DNA of 6,397 bases, from assembly GCA_021772355.1 (NCBI GenBank), contig JAJFMB010000078.1:1-6397 (forward strand), read 5' to 3'. Position 1 is the stretch's first letter; each line of letters begins with the position of its first letter. Position numbers and translations under genes: made by a program. Origin of the DNA: Chlamydiota bacterium (lineage in GTDB: Bacteria; Chlamydiota; Chlamydiia; Chlamydiales; JAJFMB01). Positions 1-6,175 of this stretch are shown piece after piece. The notes beneath the pieces were generated by a model. It had not been told where the DNA came from, made no database searches, and saw only the letters and a list, made by a program, of their open reading frames with translations.

Positions 1-416
1 AAACTTCATCATGTTCTTGAAATAATGTTTACACATTACCTTTCTACCACTGTCAAATAATCATTTGCGAGATTCGATGATTTCGCTTTTCGCTTTCGAA
101 GCATTTCCGCTTTAAAAACGATCGAGATCATAGCGAATGCGAGATTTATTGCGCAATAGCTTTATTCACGTTTTCTGCAAAAAGTGCAAAACCCCCAAAA
201 AAGCTACAGATATGAAGAGAGTAACAACCCTTCGAATTTTCCTTTATATACCACTAATATATAGGACTTTATGACACCATGTGTCTCTTTGGCCATTAAG
301 ACATTTTCAGAGCTTACTTGTTTAATGCAAAAGCAGACTGTTTTTCGCCGAAAGGACGTTTTCAGGGTGGACTATCTACACGCGTGACGAGCTTCATCAT
401 TTATAATTGGAACAAA
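1..416. other. Intergenic region without a supported gene
   Basis: This AT-rich stretch lies downstream of the minus-strand gene that ends at 417. I see no coding region with a plausible ribosome-binding site on either strand. The best plus-strand candidate is a 45-codon frame from ATG 137, with no Shine-Dalgarno sequence. Minor structure includes a 9-base direct repeat TGCGAGATT at 66-74 and 138-146, a 7-base tandem TTTCGCT at 81-94, and a 7-base inverted repeat (TAGCTTT at 157-163, AAAGCTA at 200-206). None is strong enough to name as a functional element, and there is no clear intrinsic terminator for the 417-1178 gene. Confidence 0.6.
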
Positions 417-1178
417 TTACGCTCTTTCCAACCTGATTTTCCAGATCTTGGGAATCGTTTGAAAGAGCAAACCTTGCCAAACGTGGGATAGGGAATTGAA
501 TTCATTTTCTTTATCTTTAAAAACTTTTTGAAAATGATGTGCATACTCTCTTGCAAATTGTTGAGTATCTTTCTCTACTAAACTAGTCCAGTTGTTTTGA
601 TTAGGTGGAACATAAAAATCTTTATGAAGGTTAAGCATCAGTATAACGATAGGATATATATGGGAAGCAAACTTCAATCCCTTATTAATTTGTTCATTAG
701 ACATTCCCTTCTCTTTTAAATCTCTCTTCAAAGTGGTATGCAAAGGTGGCCTTTCTTGTCCGACGACCTCTTCGAAGACATCGGCGCTAAGCTGATCGTA
801 AAGAGTTGTAAAAATATAAACATTTAATGCTTGCTCGGAATCCCTTGCATCTGTAGAGCCAAAATTAGCACCAATCATCGCTTGATAGACCTTAATGCTC
901 TCAGCGACAAGGGAAAGTGATAAGAGTTCTGTTTCGCTAAACGGTAAGTTTTCTCGGACCATCATCATATTTTCAAAAATATTTAACGGAAGAATAATAG
1001 CTCGTCCACTGAGCGTATGGACGTCTGTCACATTCTTTAACGCTTGGATATCATCGACCAATTGGGATATTAAAGAATCTAAGATTTTTTGTACTTGAGC
1101 TGCTGAAATATTCTTTTGATCGGGGCATTCATGATGGATTCGATGACGATGAATATTCGTTGAGTCCAGCGGTTCCAT
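417..1178 (-). CDS. Hypothetical soluble helical protein, 253 aa
   Basis: I do not recognise this protein. The start at 1178 is supported by a good ribosome-binding site (AAGGTGAT, ending about 7 bases before the ATG), and the gene ends with TAA. There is no signal peptide and no convincing membrane segment, so a cytoplasmic or secreted-effector location is possible. The N-terminus (residues 5-25) is rich in His and basic residues with a single Cys at 18. The rest looks mostly helical and amphipathic: a leucine-rich helix at about 25-50, a conserved-looking NLPFSETELLSLSL stretch around 77-90, and a charged C-terminal part (200-253) ending in basic residues. A hydrophobic patch at 174-184 (YPIVILMLNLH) is too short to be a confident membrane span. 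It stands alone: the porin operon lies upstream on the same strand, separated by 387 bases holding a mobile-element relic. It could be a lineage-specific protein or an effector; nothing in the sequence shows which. Confidence 0.75.
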   Translation of the reverse strand: MEPLDSTNIHRHRIHHECPDQKNISAAQVQKILDSLISQLVDDIQALKNVTDVHTLSGRAIILPLNIFENMMMVRENLPFSETELLSLSLVAESIKVYQAMIGANFGSTDARDSEQALNVYIFTTLYDQLSADVFEEVVGQERPPLHTTLKRDLKEKGMSNEQINKGLKFASHIYPIVILMLNLHKDFYVPPNQNNWTSLVEKDTQQFAREYAHHFQKVFKDKENEFNSLSHVWQGLLFQTIPKIWKIRLERA

Positions 1179-1306
1179 TATACAATCACCTTTTTTAACT
1201 AAATTTCAATATGCAAATTTTACATTTTTTTATCATTATTTTTATAAGTTAGTAAAAGACTCCTACAGAATGGAAATTATTTTTTAAAAATAGCACTAAA
1301 GATATA

Positions 1307-1315
1307 AGTGGAGAT
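1307..1315. repeat. Left 9-bp putative target-site duplication
   Basis: AGTGGAGAT directly abuts the left end of the palindromic element at 1316. It matches the 9 bases abutting the right end (AGTAGAGAT, 1363-1371) at 8 of 9 positions, in the same orientation. A 9-base duplication is the size made by IS903-group elements of the IS5 family. The single mismatch suggests an old insertion. Confidence 0.55.
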
Positions 1316-1362
1316 GGCCTTGTTGCATAAATATTGCCCAGGAGATTTTATGCAACAAGGCC
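1316..1362. mobile_element. 47-bp MITE-like relic with 16-bp perfect terminal inverted repeats
   Basis: The left arm GGCCTTGTTGCATAAA (1316-1331) is the exact reverse complement of the right arm (1347-1362), separated by 15 bases. The termini resemble those I recall for IS903-group insertion sequences (GGCTTTGTTGAATAAATC), where 18-bp ends and 9-bp target duplications are usual. The two arms are flanked by AGTGGAGAT and AGTAGAGAT, 8 of 9 identical, which fits transposition rather than a chance hairpin. There is no room for a transposase, so this would be a non-autonomous miniature element or the two ends left after internal deletion of a full insertion sequence. If transcribed it would form a 16-bp hairpin. 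No T run directly follows it on either strand, so it is a poor intrinsic terminator. Confidence 0.6.
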
Positions 1363-1371
1363 AGTAGAGAT
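1363..1371. repeat. Right 9-bp putative target-site duplication
   Basis: AGTAGAGAT directly follows the right terminal inverted repeat and pairs with AGTGGAGAT at 1307-1315, differing only at the fourth base. Together they define the insertion boundaries of the 47-bp element. Confidence 0.55.
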
Positions 1372-1394
1372 TGCACAATCTGACTTGCTGAAGC

Positions 1395-1522
1395 AAAAAA
1401 AGTGTTTACGAGGTGAGTCCATGAGAAGTGACTCATGAAGGAAGTTACTATTGACGACAAGTAGAACAGTGAAGACGCAGCTTCAGAGACCTCTACGAAT
1501 TGGCTACACCTCGTGAACGCTT
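1395..1522 (-). terminator. Long interrupted inverted repeat with T run; possible porin-operon terminator
   Basis: AAGTGTTTACGAGGTG (1400-1415) and CACCTCGTGAACGCTT (1507-1522) are inverted copies matching at 14 of 16 positions. Read on the minus strand, the direction of the porin operon, the second arm runs straight into seven T residues (1401-1395), as in an intrinsic terminator. Smaller hairpins lie between the arms: CATGAG/CTCATG (1420-1425, 1432-1437), TGAAG/CTTCA (1470-1474, 1481-1485) and GTAGA/TCTAC (1461-1465, 1492-1496). The large loop (91 bases) is unusual for a terminator. Both arm mismatches become G-U pairs in a plus-strand transcript but A-C mismatches in a minus-strand one, which argues partly against the terminator reading. 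The region could instead be a structured RNA or a decayed repeat. Confidence 0.3.
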
Positions 1523-1565
1523 ACTAGATGATAGCTTTGTGATCAATATCGAGATCGGGCAGTTT

Positions 1566-2741
1566 CTAGAACTCCACCCCTGCAGAAAGACTGATCCCCT
1601 GTAATCCTAAATCACCTCTGTTGGACTGCGCAATACCCAAAGAAGCCGCATCTTGAGAAATGGCAAGGGCGCGAATTTGATTTTGTCCAAAGTATAGGTG
1701 TTGTTCCCAGGCAAGTTTTACCCAAAAACCAAGACAGTCATTGATTGAGGAAGTCCATAAGATACCTAATTCAAAATCCGCAATGGCGCGCTGAAGCTCT
1801 AAGCGTTCTTTTTGCTTTGCACGAACATTGGATTCAAAAGAGTCTCCAGTGGTGCGAGACGAAATATCTGCATAGTAATTTTCATGGATTTTGAAGTGTC
1901 CTTTAAGCAGAGCAGCCGTAACGCTGCCAACAAAACTGAAGCCACATCCGATTTGATAGTCTGCATCTAGGCCAAATAACAAACCGGCACCGCTAAAGTT
2001 ATTCGTAATACGAATTTTTTCTTTAGAGGAATCTTTAGTAAAAACACTTGCTGCTTGAGAACGACCAAAAAATTCATTACAGAGGTTGTAGGTTTGATCG
2101 ATAGCACCTATTCGTATCCCGAGACGAGGTTTAATGCAGAAGCAATTTGTAGGATTGATCTCGTAACCCGCTTCTACATCCACCATATCAAGACGAAATT
2201 TCAGATCAGCATTTGCTTCAATATCTAATGAGACTGTCTCATTTTCGATAGGAATAAGAAACTGTAAATAAATTGGCTCAACAAAATTTGACCATGTGCC
2301 GACAAAAAAGTCCCCCTCGCCATTTTTTGCGGAAGTTTGAAGAGAGTCATTAGCGCTGCCGCGATAATGCACCCAGTGAGTTGAAAATTCAAGGCACGAG
2401 CATTGGGGATAGTAACCAGCACCTATCCGAAACCCAGTGTCCCACTTGAAATCGGGGGATTTGATTCGGGTTTTGGTTTCGCCAGTGGGGGAAAAAGTAA
2501 CGGCATCGACAAATTGTGCACCAGAATGAATCATGCCATAGGCAAGGCCATTCTCATGAGGTTTAAAAAAAAGTGCATCTCCATAAAAATAAACACGTGA
2601 ATCACAATCCGGCAAGTATGCGGAGGTAAGTGAACATTGGTCCCAGCAACAATCAGGCGTTTGCAAGGACTCAGCCTTTGTGTCCCCGATCGCTATCAGT
2701 GCAAAGATGCATAGTCCAATTATCTTATTCGGCCAATTCAT
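1566..2741 (-). CDS. MOMP-like (Lpg1974-type) outer-membrane porin, third of three paralogues
   Basis: This is a predicted outer-membrane beta-barrel pore of 391 residues, third in the operon. The ATG at 2741 has the ribosome-binding site AAGGAG with 7 bases between GGAG and ATG, and it lies 30 bases after the preceding porin's stop. A signal peptide covers residues 1-23 (cleavage after TKA). Conserved family blocks follow: FFKPHENGLAYG (58-69), KSPDFKWDTGFR (94-105), DFFVGTW (144-150), LGIRIGAIDQTY (207-218), WEQHLYFGQNQI (345-356) and NRGDL (374-378). The last strand ends GVEF, the terminal Phe expected of a BAM-assembled barrel. The mature protein has 11 cysteines, four of them in an N-terminal cluster (31, 32, 36, 46), which suits the disulfide-cross-linked envelope known in Chlamydiae. 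It is closer in motif wording to the 2772-3950 protein than to the 3992-5221 protein. The family assignment is by recalled motifs, and the pore substrate is unknown. Confidence 0.85.
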   Translation of the reverse strand: MNWPNKIIGLCIFALIAIGDTKAESLQTPDCCWDQCSLTSAYLPDCDSRVYFYGDALFFKPHENGLAYGMIHSGAQFVDAVTFSPTGETKTRIKSPDFKWDTGFRIGAGYYPQCSCLEFSTHWVHYRGSANDSLQTSAKNGEGDFFVGTWSNFVEPIYLQFLIPIENETVSLDIEANADLKFRLDMVDVEAGYEINPTNCFCIKPRLGIRIGAIDQTYNLCNEFFGRSQAASVFTKDSSKEKIRITNNFSGAGLLFGLDADYQIGCGFSFVGSVTAALLKGHFKIHENYYADISSRTTGDSFESNVRAKQKERLELQRAIADFELGILWTSSINDCLGFWVKLAWEQHLYFGQNQIRALAISQDAASLGIAQSNRGDLGLQGISLSAGVEF

Positions 2742-2771
2742 TTGGGCGCTCCTTACTCTTTTTCTACCTTA

Positions 2772-3950
2772 TTAAAAATTCACTTTTGCAGAAAATGTCC
2801 ATCCTTGCATCGAAAGATCTCCTCGATTCGCCTGATCCACACCCAGTTGTCCCTTAGATATCGTGAAAGCGAAAGGTTGGATCTGATTTTGTCCATAGTA
2901 GTGATGCTGTTCCCAGCCTACTTGAAAGGCGATCGGGCATCCATCGCGAAAGAGATTTTTACTCCACCGCAAAGCAATCCCCATATCCAAAGTGGGACGA
3001 ACGACATATATATCATCTTTTTGGGTGTTTACTTCGCTCTTTTGCTCACGAACTCCATCGATTGTCTGTTCGCTTTCTGTGACATTTTTCTGACGCAAAT
3101 CAATCTGCCCTTTCATTGCGGAACCTGTGAATGTACCCACAATGCTAAAGCACGGCGTAAGGCGATATTCCAGATTCAATCCAAGTGCAAGCCCGGCTCC
3201 AAAAAAATCGTTTTTAAAATCGATTTCTTGGACAAAACCATAACGTTGGTTAATTGCTGCTTCAATCTGGCCATCGAGTTTATTAAAAAGCTTATATTTC
3301 TGGTCGATAGAACCCAAGCGCACGGCAATTGAAGGCTTAAGACGAAAACACTCTGTTGGGCACAAGGAATAGCCCGCTCCGATATCAACAAGATTGAGAG
3401 TGAAGTCTAATTCTGCACTCGCAAACTGCTCTTTTGTAAGTGAATCAAACACCTGTTGTGGCTGTATTAGAGGAAAAAGCTGTGAAAAAGTGTTTCTCGA
3501 CCAAGTTCCCACAAAATAATCCGGATCGTTCTTGGAAACAGTTGTTCTACCTTCCGCCTCCCCACAGAAATGTAGCCAATCGACATAGAGGTCAACTGGA
3601 GTGCAGGCAGGCTTTGCATCAAAGTGTAATCGAAAACCAACATCCCATCTAAAATCGGGGGACTGGAGTTTTGTACAGAATCTATGTTTTTCTTCCTCTG
3701 TACTAAAGGAAGAGATTGGAAAACGCCCTCTGTTGAGCGTTCCATAAGCAAGCCCACCCTCTTGGGGCTCGAAGTAGAGAACGTCGACCCTGAAAGAGTA
3801 ACATGTACAAGGATTCTCCTGGCAGACCCAATCGGAACAGTTTGTAAAGGAACATGGTGCACTTGAATACGTTTGCGCCACGCCTGTTCCGCTTAGACCT
3901 ATAAGAGAAAAAAGCATTAGCAACAGGGTTCTCGAAATCTGCCACTTCAT
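2772..3950 (-). CDS. MOMP-like (Lpg1974-type) outer-membrane porin, second of three paralogues
   Basis: This is a predicted outer-membrane beta-barrel protein of 392 residues, middle gene of the operon. I choose the ATG at 3950 over the upstream in-frame ATG at 4022. The 3950 start has GAGGAGA 7 bases upstream and a signal peptide directly after it (residues 1-25, MKWQISRTLL to GVA). The 4022 start would overlap the previous gene by 31 bases and put a charged extension ahead of the signal. Family blocks in order: YFEPQEGGLAYG (59-70), QSPDFRWDVGFR (96-107), DYFVGTW (144-150), SIDQKYKL (214-221), WEQHHYYGQNQI (346-357), NRGDL (375-379) and a final KVNF with terminal Phe. Twelve cysteines lie in the mature chain, five of them in a tight N-terminal cluster (33, 38, 43, 48, 50), the richest of the three. 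The segments between blocks, such as 151-180 and 285-315, differ strongly from the paralogues and are probably surface loops. Confidence 0.85.
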   Translation of the reverse strand: MKWQISRTLLLMLFSLIGLSGTGVAQTYSSAPCSFTNCSDWVCQENPCTCYSFRVDVLYFEPQEGGLAYGTLNRGRFPISSFSTEEEKHRFCTKLQSPDFRWDVGFRLHFDAKPACTPVDLYVDWLHFCGEAEGRTTVSKNDPDYFVGTWSRNTFSQLFPLIQPQQVFDSLTKEQFASAELDFTLNLVDIGAGYSLCPTECFRLKPSIAVRLGSIDQKYKLFNKLDGQIEAAINQRYGFVQEIDFKNDFFGAGLALGLNLEYRLTPCFSIVGTFTGSAMKGQIDLRQKNVTESEQTIDGVREQKSEVNTQKDDIYVVRPTLDMGIALRWSKNLFRDGCPIAFQVGWEQHHYYGQNQIQPFAFTISKGQLGVDQANRGDLSMQGWTFSAKVNF

Positions 3951-3956
3951 GTCACG

Positions 3957-3963
3957 TCTCCTC
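3957..3963 (-). promoter_or_regulatory. Ribosome-binding site that decides the start of the second porin
   Basis: GAGGAGA on the minus strand leaves 7 bases between GGAG and the ATG at 3950. The same GGAG, 7-base spacer and ATG arrangement precedes the other two porins (GGAG at 5229-5232 and 2749-2752), so 3950 rather than 4022 is the real start. Confidence 0.75.
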
Positions 3964-3991
3964 GCTTTTTGCATATCTTGTATTACCGTCA

Positions 3992-5221
3992 TTAAAATTC
4001 TACTATGGCCGCTAGGCTCCACCCACTCAAGCTAAGATCGCCGTGATTTTCTTGTGTCACTGGGGATTGTAACCCATACTGAGAACCGGAGTTCGCAAAG
4101 GGTTGTTCAAAGAAATTTCCCTTGATAAATCCAATGGATTGAAATTGGTTTTGAGCAAAGTACAAGTGATTTTCCCAACTCAACTGCAAGATAAAGGAAC
4201 AGGCGTCCTGATTAAAAGAGATGCGATAGCGTATTCCGATTGCCGAATCGAGGATAGCTCTATAAGCATCGAAGTTATCTTTCTGTGTGTCCTTAAAAAA
4301 AGAGTTCAAGATAAACTCATTAGTGAATTCAGCACTGACTTTGTATCTTTCGCACACATCAAAGCAGCCCTTTAATATCGTTGCTTCACCAGATCCATAG
4401 AGACTCAAATTACAGCCGAGGTCATATTCAAACAGCATACCAGCGTGGATGCCATATCCCCTAAAGTCATTATTCAGCTTAATTTTTTCCTTCGCTTGGG
4501 CTGAAAGCGGGTCTAAGATATTGGTAAAGGCCTGATAAGAGTTTGCTAAATGATACTTTTGATCAATATAGGCAATACGCACACCAAGTGAAGGTCTAAA
4601 TCGCATACAAGATGTCACAGAGAGGTTGGTGTTAAGATCGAAGTCAATGATATTAAAATCAACATCGAGCTTTGCTTGAGCAACTGAATCAATAACGTTC
4701 GTATTAGAGCCTTCGACAGGAGCGGCAAATATACCATAGAATGCAGGGCCGAATTGATTGCGCACGCCGGGAAGTAAAGACCAATTACCTGTAAAAAGCT
4801 CACCATCATTATTCTGAAAATGCGTTCTGGTTTTGTCGTTGGCATTTCCTTTGAAATGCATCCATTTTGCAGAGAAATCCCAATCGGAACAAACCGGTTG
4901 ATAAGCTAAGGAAACACGAAACCCGGTGTTCCAATGGAACTGTGGACTTTTTACACGCGAGTGATACTCAAAAGTACCGGGAGCAAACTGCGTCACACCG
5001 AGCGCATCGCCCGCATATAGATTATCTCCTTTTGTAACAAGACCGTACGCAATTCCATTTTCAGAGGGCTTCAGAAAAAGCGCTGCCCCGGTAATGGAAA
5101 GATGCCCGAGATTATTGCGCGAAGAGGGTAGTTCCAACTCTGCAAATGAAACTGAAGGTCCATACACAAAAAGGAGTAGCATTGAGAGTAACGCATATTT
5201 TTTCATCATGTGCCAATTCAT
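3992..5221 (-). CDS. MOMP-like (Lpg1974-type) outer-membrane porin, first of three paralogues
   Basis: This 409-residue predicted outer-membrane barrel protein is the promoter-proximal gene of the operon. The ATG at 5221 has TAGGAG with the same 7-base spacer as its paralogues. The signal peptide is residues 1-27, cleaved after SFA. Family blocks: FLKPSENGIAYG (49-60), KSPQFHWNTGFR (91-102), ELFTGNW (141-147), GVRIAYIDQKYHL (213-225), WENHLYFAQNQF (349-360), HGDLSLSGW (393-401), with C-terminal IVEF. It is the most divergent of the three. It has only six cysteines in the mature chain and no N-terminal cysteine cluster, and WENH and FAQNQ replace WEQH and FGQNQ or YGQNQ. It also carries an extra segment of about 15 residues before the last strand (roughly 368-388). 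Its stop is 41 bases before the next porin. A strong promoter lies just upstream, shared with a divergent plus-strand gene region. Confidence 0.85.
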   Translation of the reverse strand: MNWHMMKKYALLSMLLLFVYGPSVSFAELELPSSRNNLGHLSITGAALFLKPSENGIAYGLVTKGDNLYAGDALGVTQFAPGTFEYHSRVKSPQFHWNTGFRVSLAYQPVCSDWDFSAKWMHFKGNANDKTRTHFQNNDGELFTGNWSLLPGVRNQFGPAFYGIFAAPVEGSNTNVIDSVAQAKLDVDFNIIDFDLNTNLSVTSCMRFRPSLGVRIAYIDQKYHLANSYQAFTNILDPLSAQAKEKIKLNNDFRGYGIHAGMLFEYDLGCNLSLYGSGEATILKGCFDVCERYKVSAEFTNEFILNSFFKDTQKDNFDAYRAILDSAIGIRYRISFNQDACSFILQLSWENHLYFAQNQFQSIGFIKGNFFEQPFANSGSQYGLQSPVTQENHGDLSLSGWSLAAIVEF

Positions 5222-5250
5222 GTCGACGCTCCTAAAACATTTGATAGAAT

Positions 5251-5279
5251 TTCATAAAGAAACATTTTTTCTTTGTCAA
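5251..5279 (-). promoter_or_regulatory. Predicted major-sigma promoter of the porin operon
   Basis: On the minus strand, TTGACA (5279-5274) is a perfect -35 box, followed after exactly 17 bases by TATGAA (5256-5251), which matches TATAAT at 4 of 6. Transcription would begin near 5244, giving a short leader with the ribosome-binding site at 5229-5234. The spacer holds a 7-base inverted repeat (AAAGAAA 5256-5262, TTTCTTT 5268-5274) that could be an operator or a chance result of AT-richness. No other promoter is evident in the short gaps between the three porins. Confidence 0.6.
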
Positions 5280-5326
5280 ATTATTTTGCCATTAAATAAC
5301 ATTTCCCTCTAAAGTCTCTGATTAAT

Positions 5327-6175
5327 ATGGAAAAGACACAAAAATCACAACGCATAGTCGCAATCCTTCAGCTTTGCCTAGTCTTTACATTAATCTGCTG
5401 GTTGATGGGCTACCCTTTTATGGGACAACTGTTCGCAACAAAATCAAAAATTCAGCTCGTAGAGACTGTAATGGGCACTTTTGGAAGTGACCTTTCTAAA
5501 ATGCAGCACAACAAAGAGCGATTTAACTCGCTACCACAAAAAAAACAAACTACTCTGCATAACTATCATAGCGAACTTTCGCGACATATGCAGCTCTCTT
5601 TCAGCAGCAAACTTGCACGCTCCTTTCACCTTATAATGTTTGAAATCTCTTTGCTTGAACGTCTTTGGATAGTTTTTTCCATTCTCGTTCCATTATTAAT
5701 ACTAATGCGTAGCGAAGGGGGAAGGCAAGCGGCGATTATCCTGCCTCTCATCACACTGTTTTACATGGCGGAAAATATTCGTTTTGGGCAAGCACTTGAT
5801 AACTCCACAGAAGCGAAGCTATTTCCTTCAGAAAAAGTCATAATAGACAACCACCTCAAAGAACCAATAAGCCGCAGCATCCGTATGCAAAAAGAGCAGC
5901 TCACAATGGGTTGGCAAAATTACTTAATTTCTGAGTGGGCCTCTGAGAAACCATCTGATGATTCTCTCACCAGAGCTACGCAAGTCGAAAAAGGAGAACA
6001 CGCTTTTTTTACTGCACGCGCTTTAGCCCAATCCACACATACCCCGTCATTAGATACGCGCTCTTTGCGCCGAAAACAACCCTTGCCTATCTTGTTGCTC
6101 TATCTTTTATGGAATTGTTTTTTTAGTTGGGTGATGCAACGGAGAGGTAAAGAGGTAGCATGCTCTTCTTGCTAA
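5327..6175 (+). CDS. Hypothetical membrane protein, about four transmembrane segments, 282 aa
   Basis: I do not recognise this protein. Likely membrane segments are at residues 10-34, 112-127, 134-148 and 253-270. A charged region at 37-105 follows the first, and a longer hydrophilic domain at 150-250 separates the third and fourth. The C-terminus is short and basic, ending in ACSSC. An in-frame stop at 5297-5299 and the need for the first hydrophobic segment favour the ATG at 5327, although no Shine-Dalgarno sequence precedes it, so its translation may be weak. It is divergent from the porin operon, with 105 bases between the two starts. It overlaps the next gene by 16 bases, which suggests co-expression and possibly a complex with that membrane protein. 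The spacing of its hydrophobic segments does not point to a known transporter fold. Confidence 0.75.
   Translation: MEKTQKSQRIVAILQLCLVFTLICWLMGYPFMGQLFATKSKIQLVETVMGTFGSDLSKMQHNKERFNSLPQKKQTTLHNYHSELSRHMQLSFSSKLARSFHLIMFEISLLERLWIVFSILVPLLILMRSEGGRQAAIILPLITLFYMAENIRFGQALDNSTEAKLFPSEKVIIDNHLKEPISRSIRMQKEQLTMGWQNYLISEWASEKPSDDSLTRATQVEKGEHAFFTARALAQSTHTPSLDTRSLRRKQPLPILLLYLLWNCFFSWVMQRRGKEVACSSC

Larger units (their letters stand above)
1179..1565. other. Intergenic region between porin operon and 253-aa gene
   Basis: This 387-base gap lies between the stop of the third porin gene and the start of the minus-strand 417-1178 gene. Bases 1179-1260 are very AT-rich and hold the ribosome-binding site of that gene (AAGGTGAT on the minus strand at 1185-1192). 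They probably also hold its promoter, but no pair of -35 and -10 boxes stands out. Bases 1307-1371 hold a miniature inverted-repeat element with its flanking direct repeats. Bases 1395-1522 hold a long interrupted inverted repeat. Short open frames on both strands in 1372-1565 have no ribosome-binding sites and I do not call them genes. Confidence 0.6.

Noticed and set aside
137..274. 45-codon plus-strand frame from ATG 137
   Set aside because: It has no Shine-Dalgarno sequence, lies in an AT-rich stretch and has no recognisable motif apart from a chance-looking C-K-K-C.
1..416. CRISPR array or tandem repeat in the AT-rich left end
   Set aside because: The only repeats are 7-9 bases long, with no regular spacing and no repeat-spacer pattern.
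1316..1362. The 16-bp hairpin read as an intrinsic terminator
   Set aside because: No T run directly follows it in either direction, and the flanking 9-base direct repeats are better explained by transposition.
1473..1604. Short plus-strand frame without a start, reading LYELATPRERLLDD and onward
   Set aside because: It looks somewhat protein-like but is stopped upstream by TGA at 1470, has no start or ribosome-binding site, and runs into the antisense of the third porin. It is not enough to call a pseudogene.
2742..3332. 196-codon plus-strand open frame antisense to the second porin
   Set aside because: It lies opposite a porin gene that has a signal peptide, family motifs and a good ribosome-binding site. 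Its own translation shows no recognisable domain, so it is a shadow frame.
3467..3862. 131-codon minus-strand frame inside the second porin
   Set aside because: It overlaps the porin in another frame on the same strand and has no domain or start context. The in-frame porin blocks at this position match the other two paralogues.
3951..4022. Upstream ATG at 4022 as the start of the second porin
   Set aside because: It would overlap the first porin's end and add 24 charged residues ahead of a standard signal peptide, whereas ATG 3950 has the shared ribosome-binding site.
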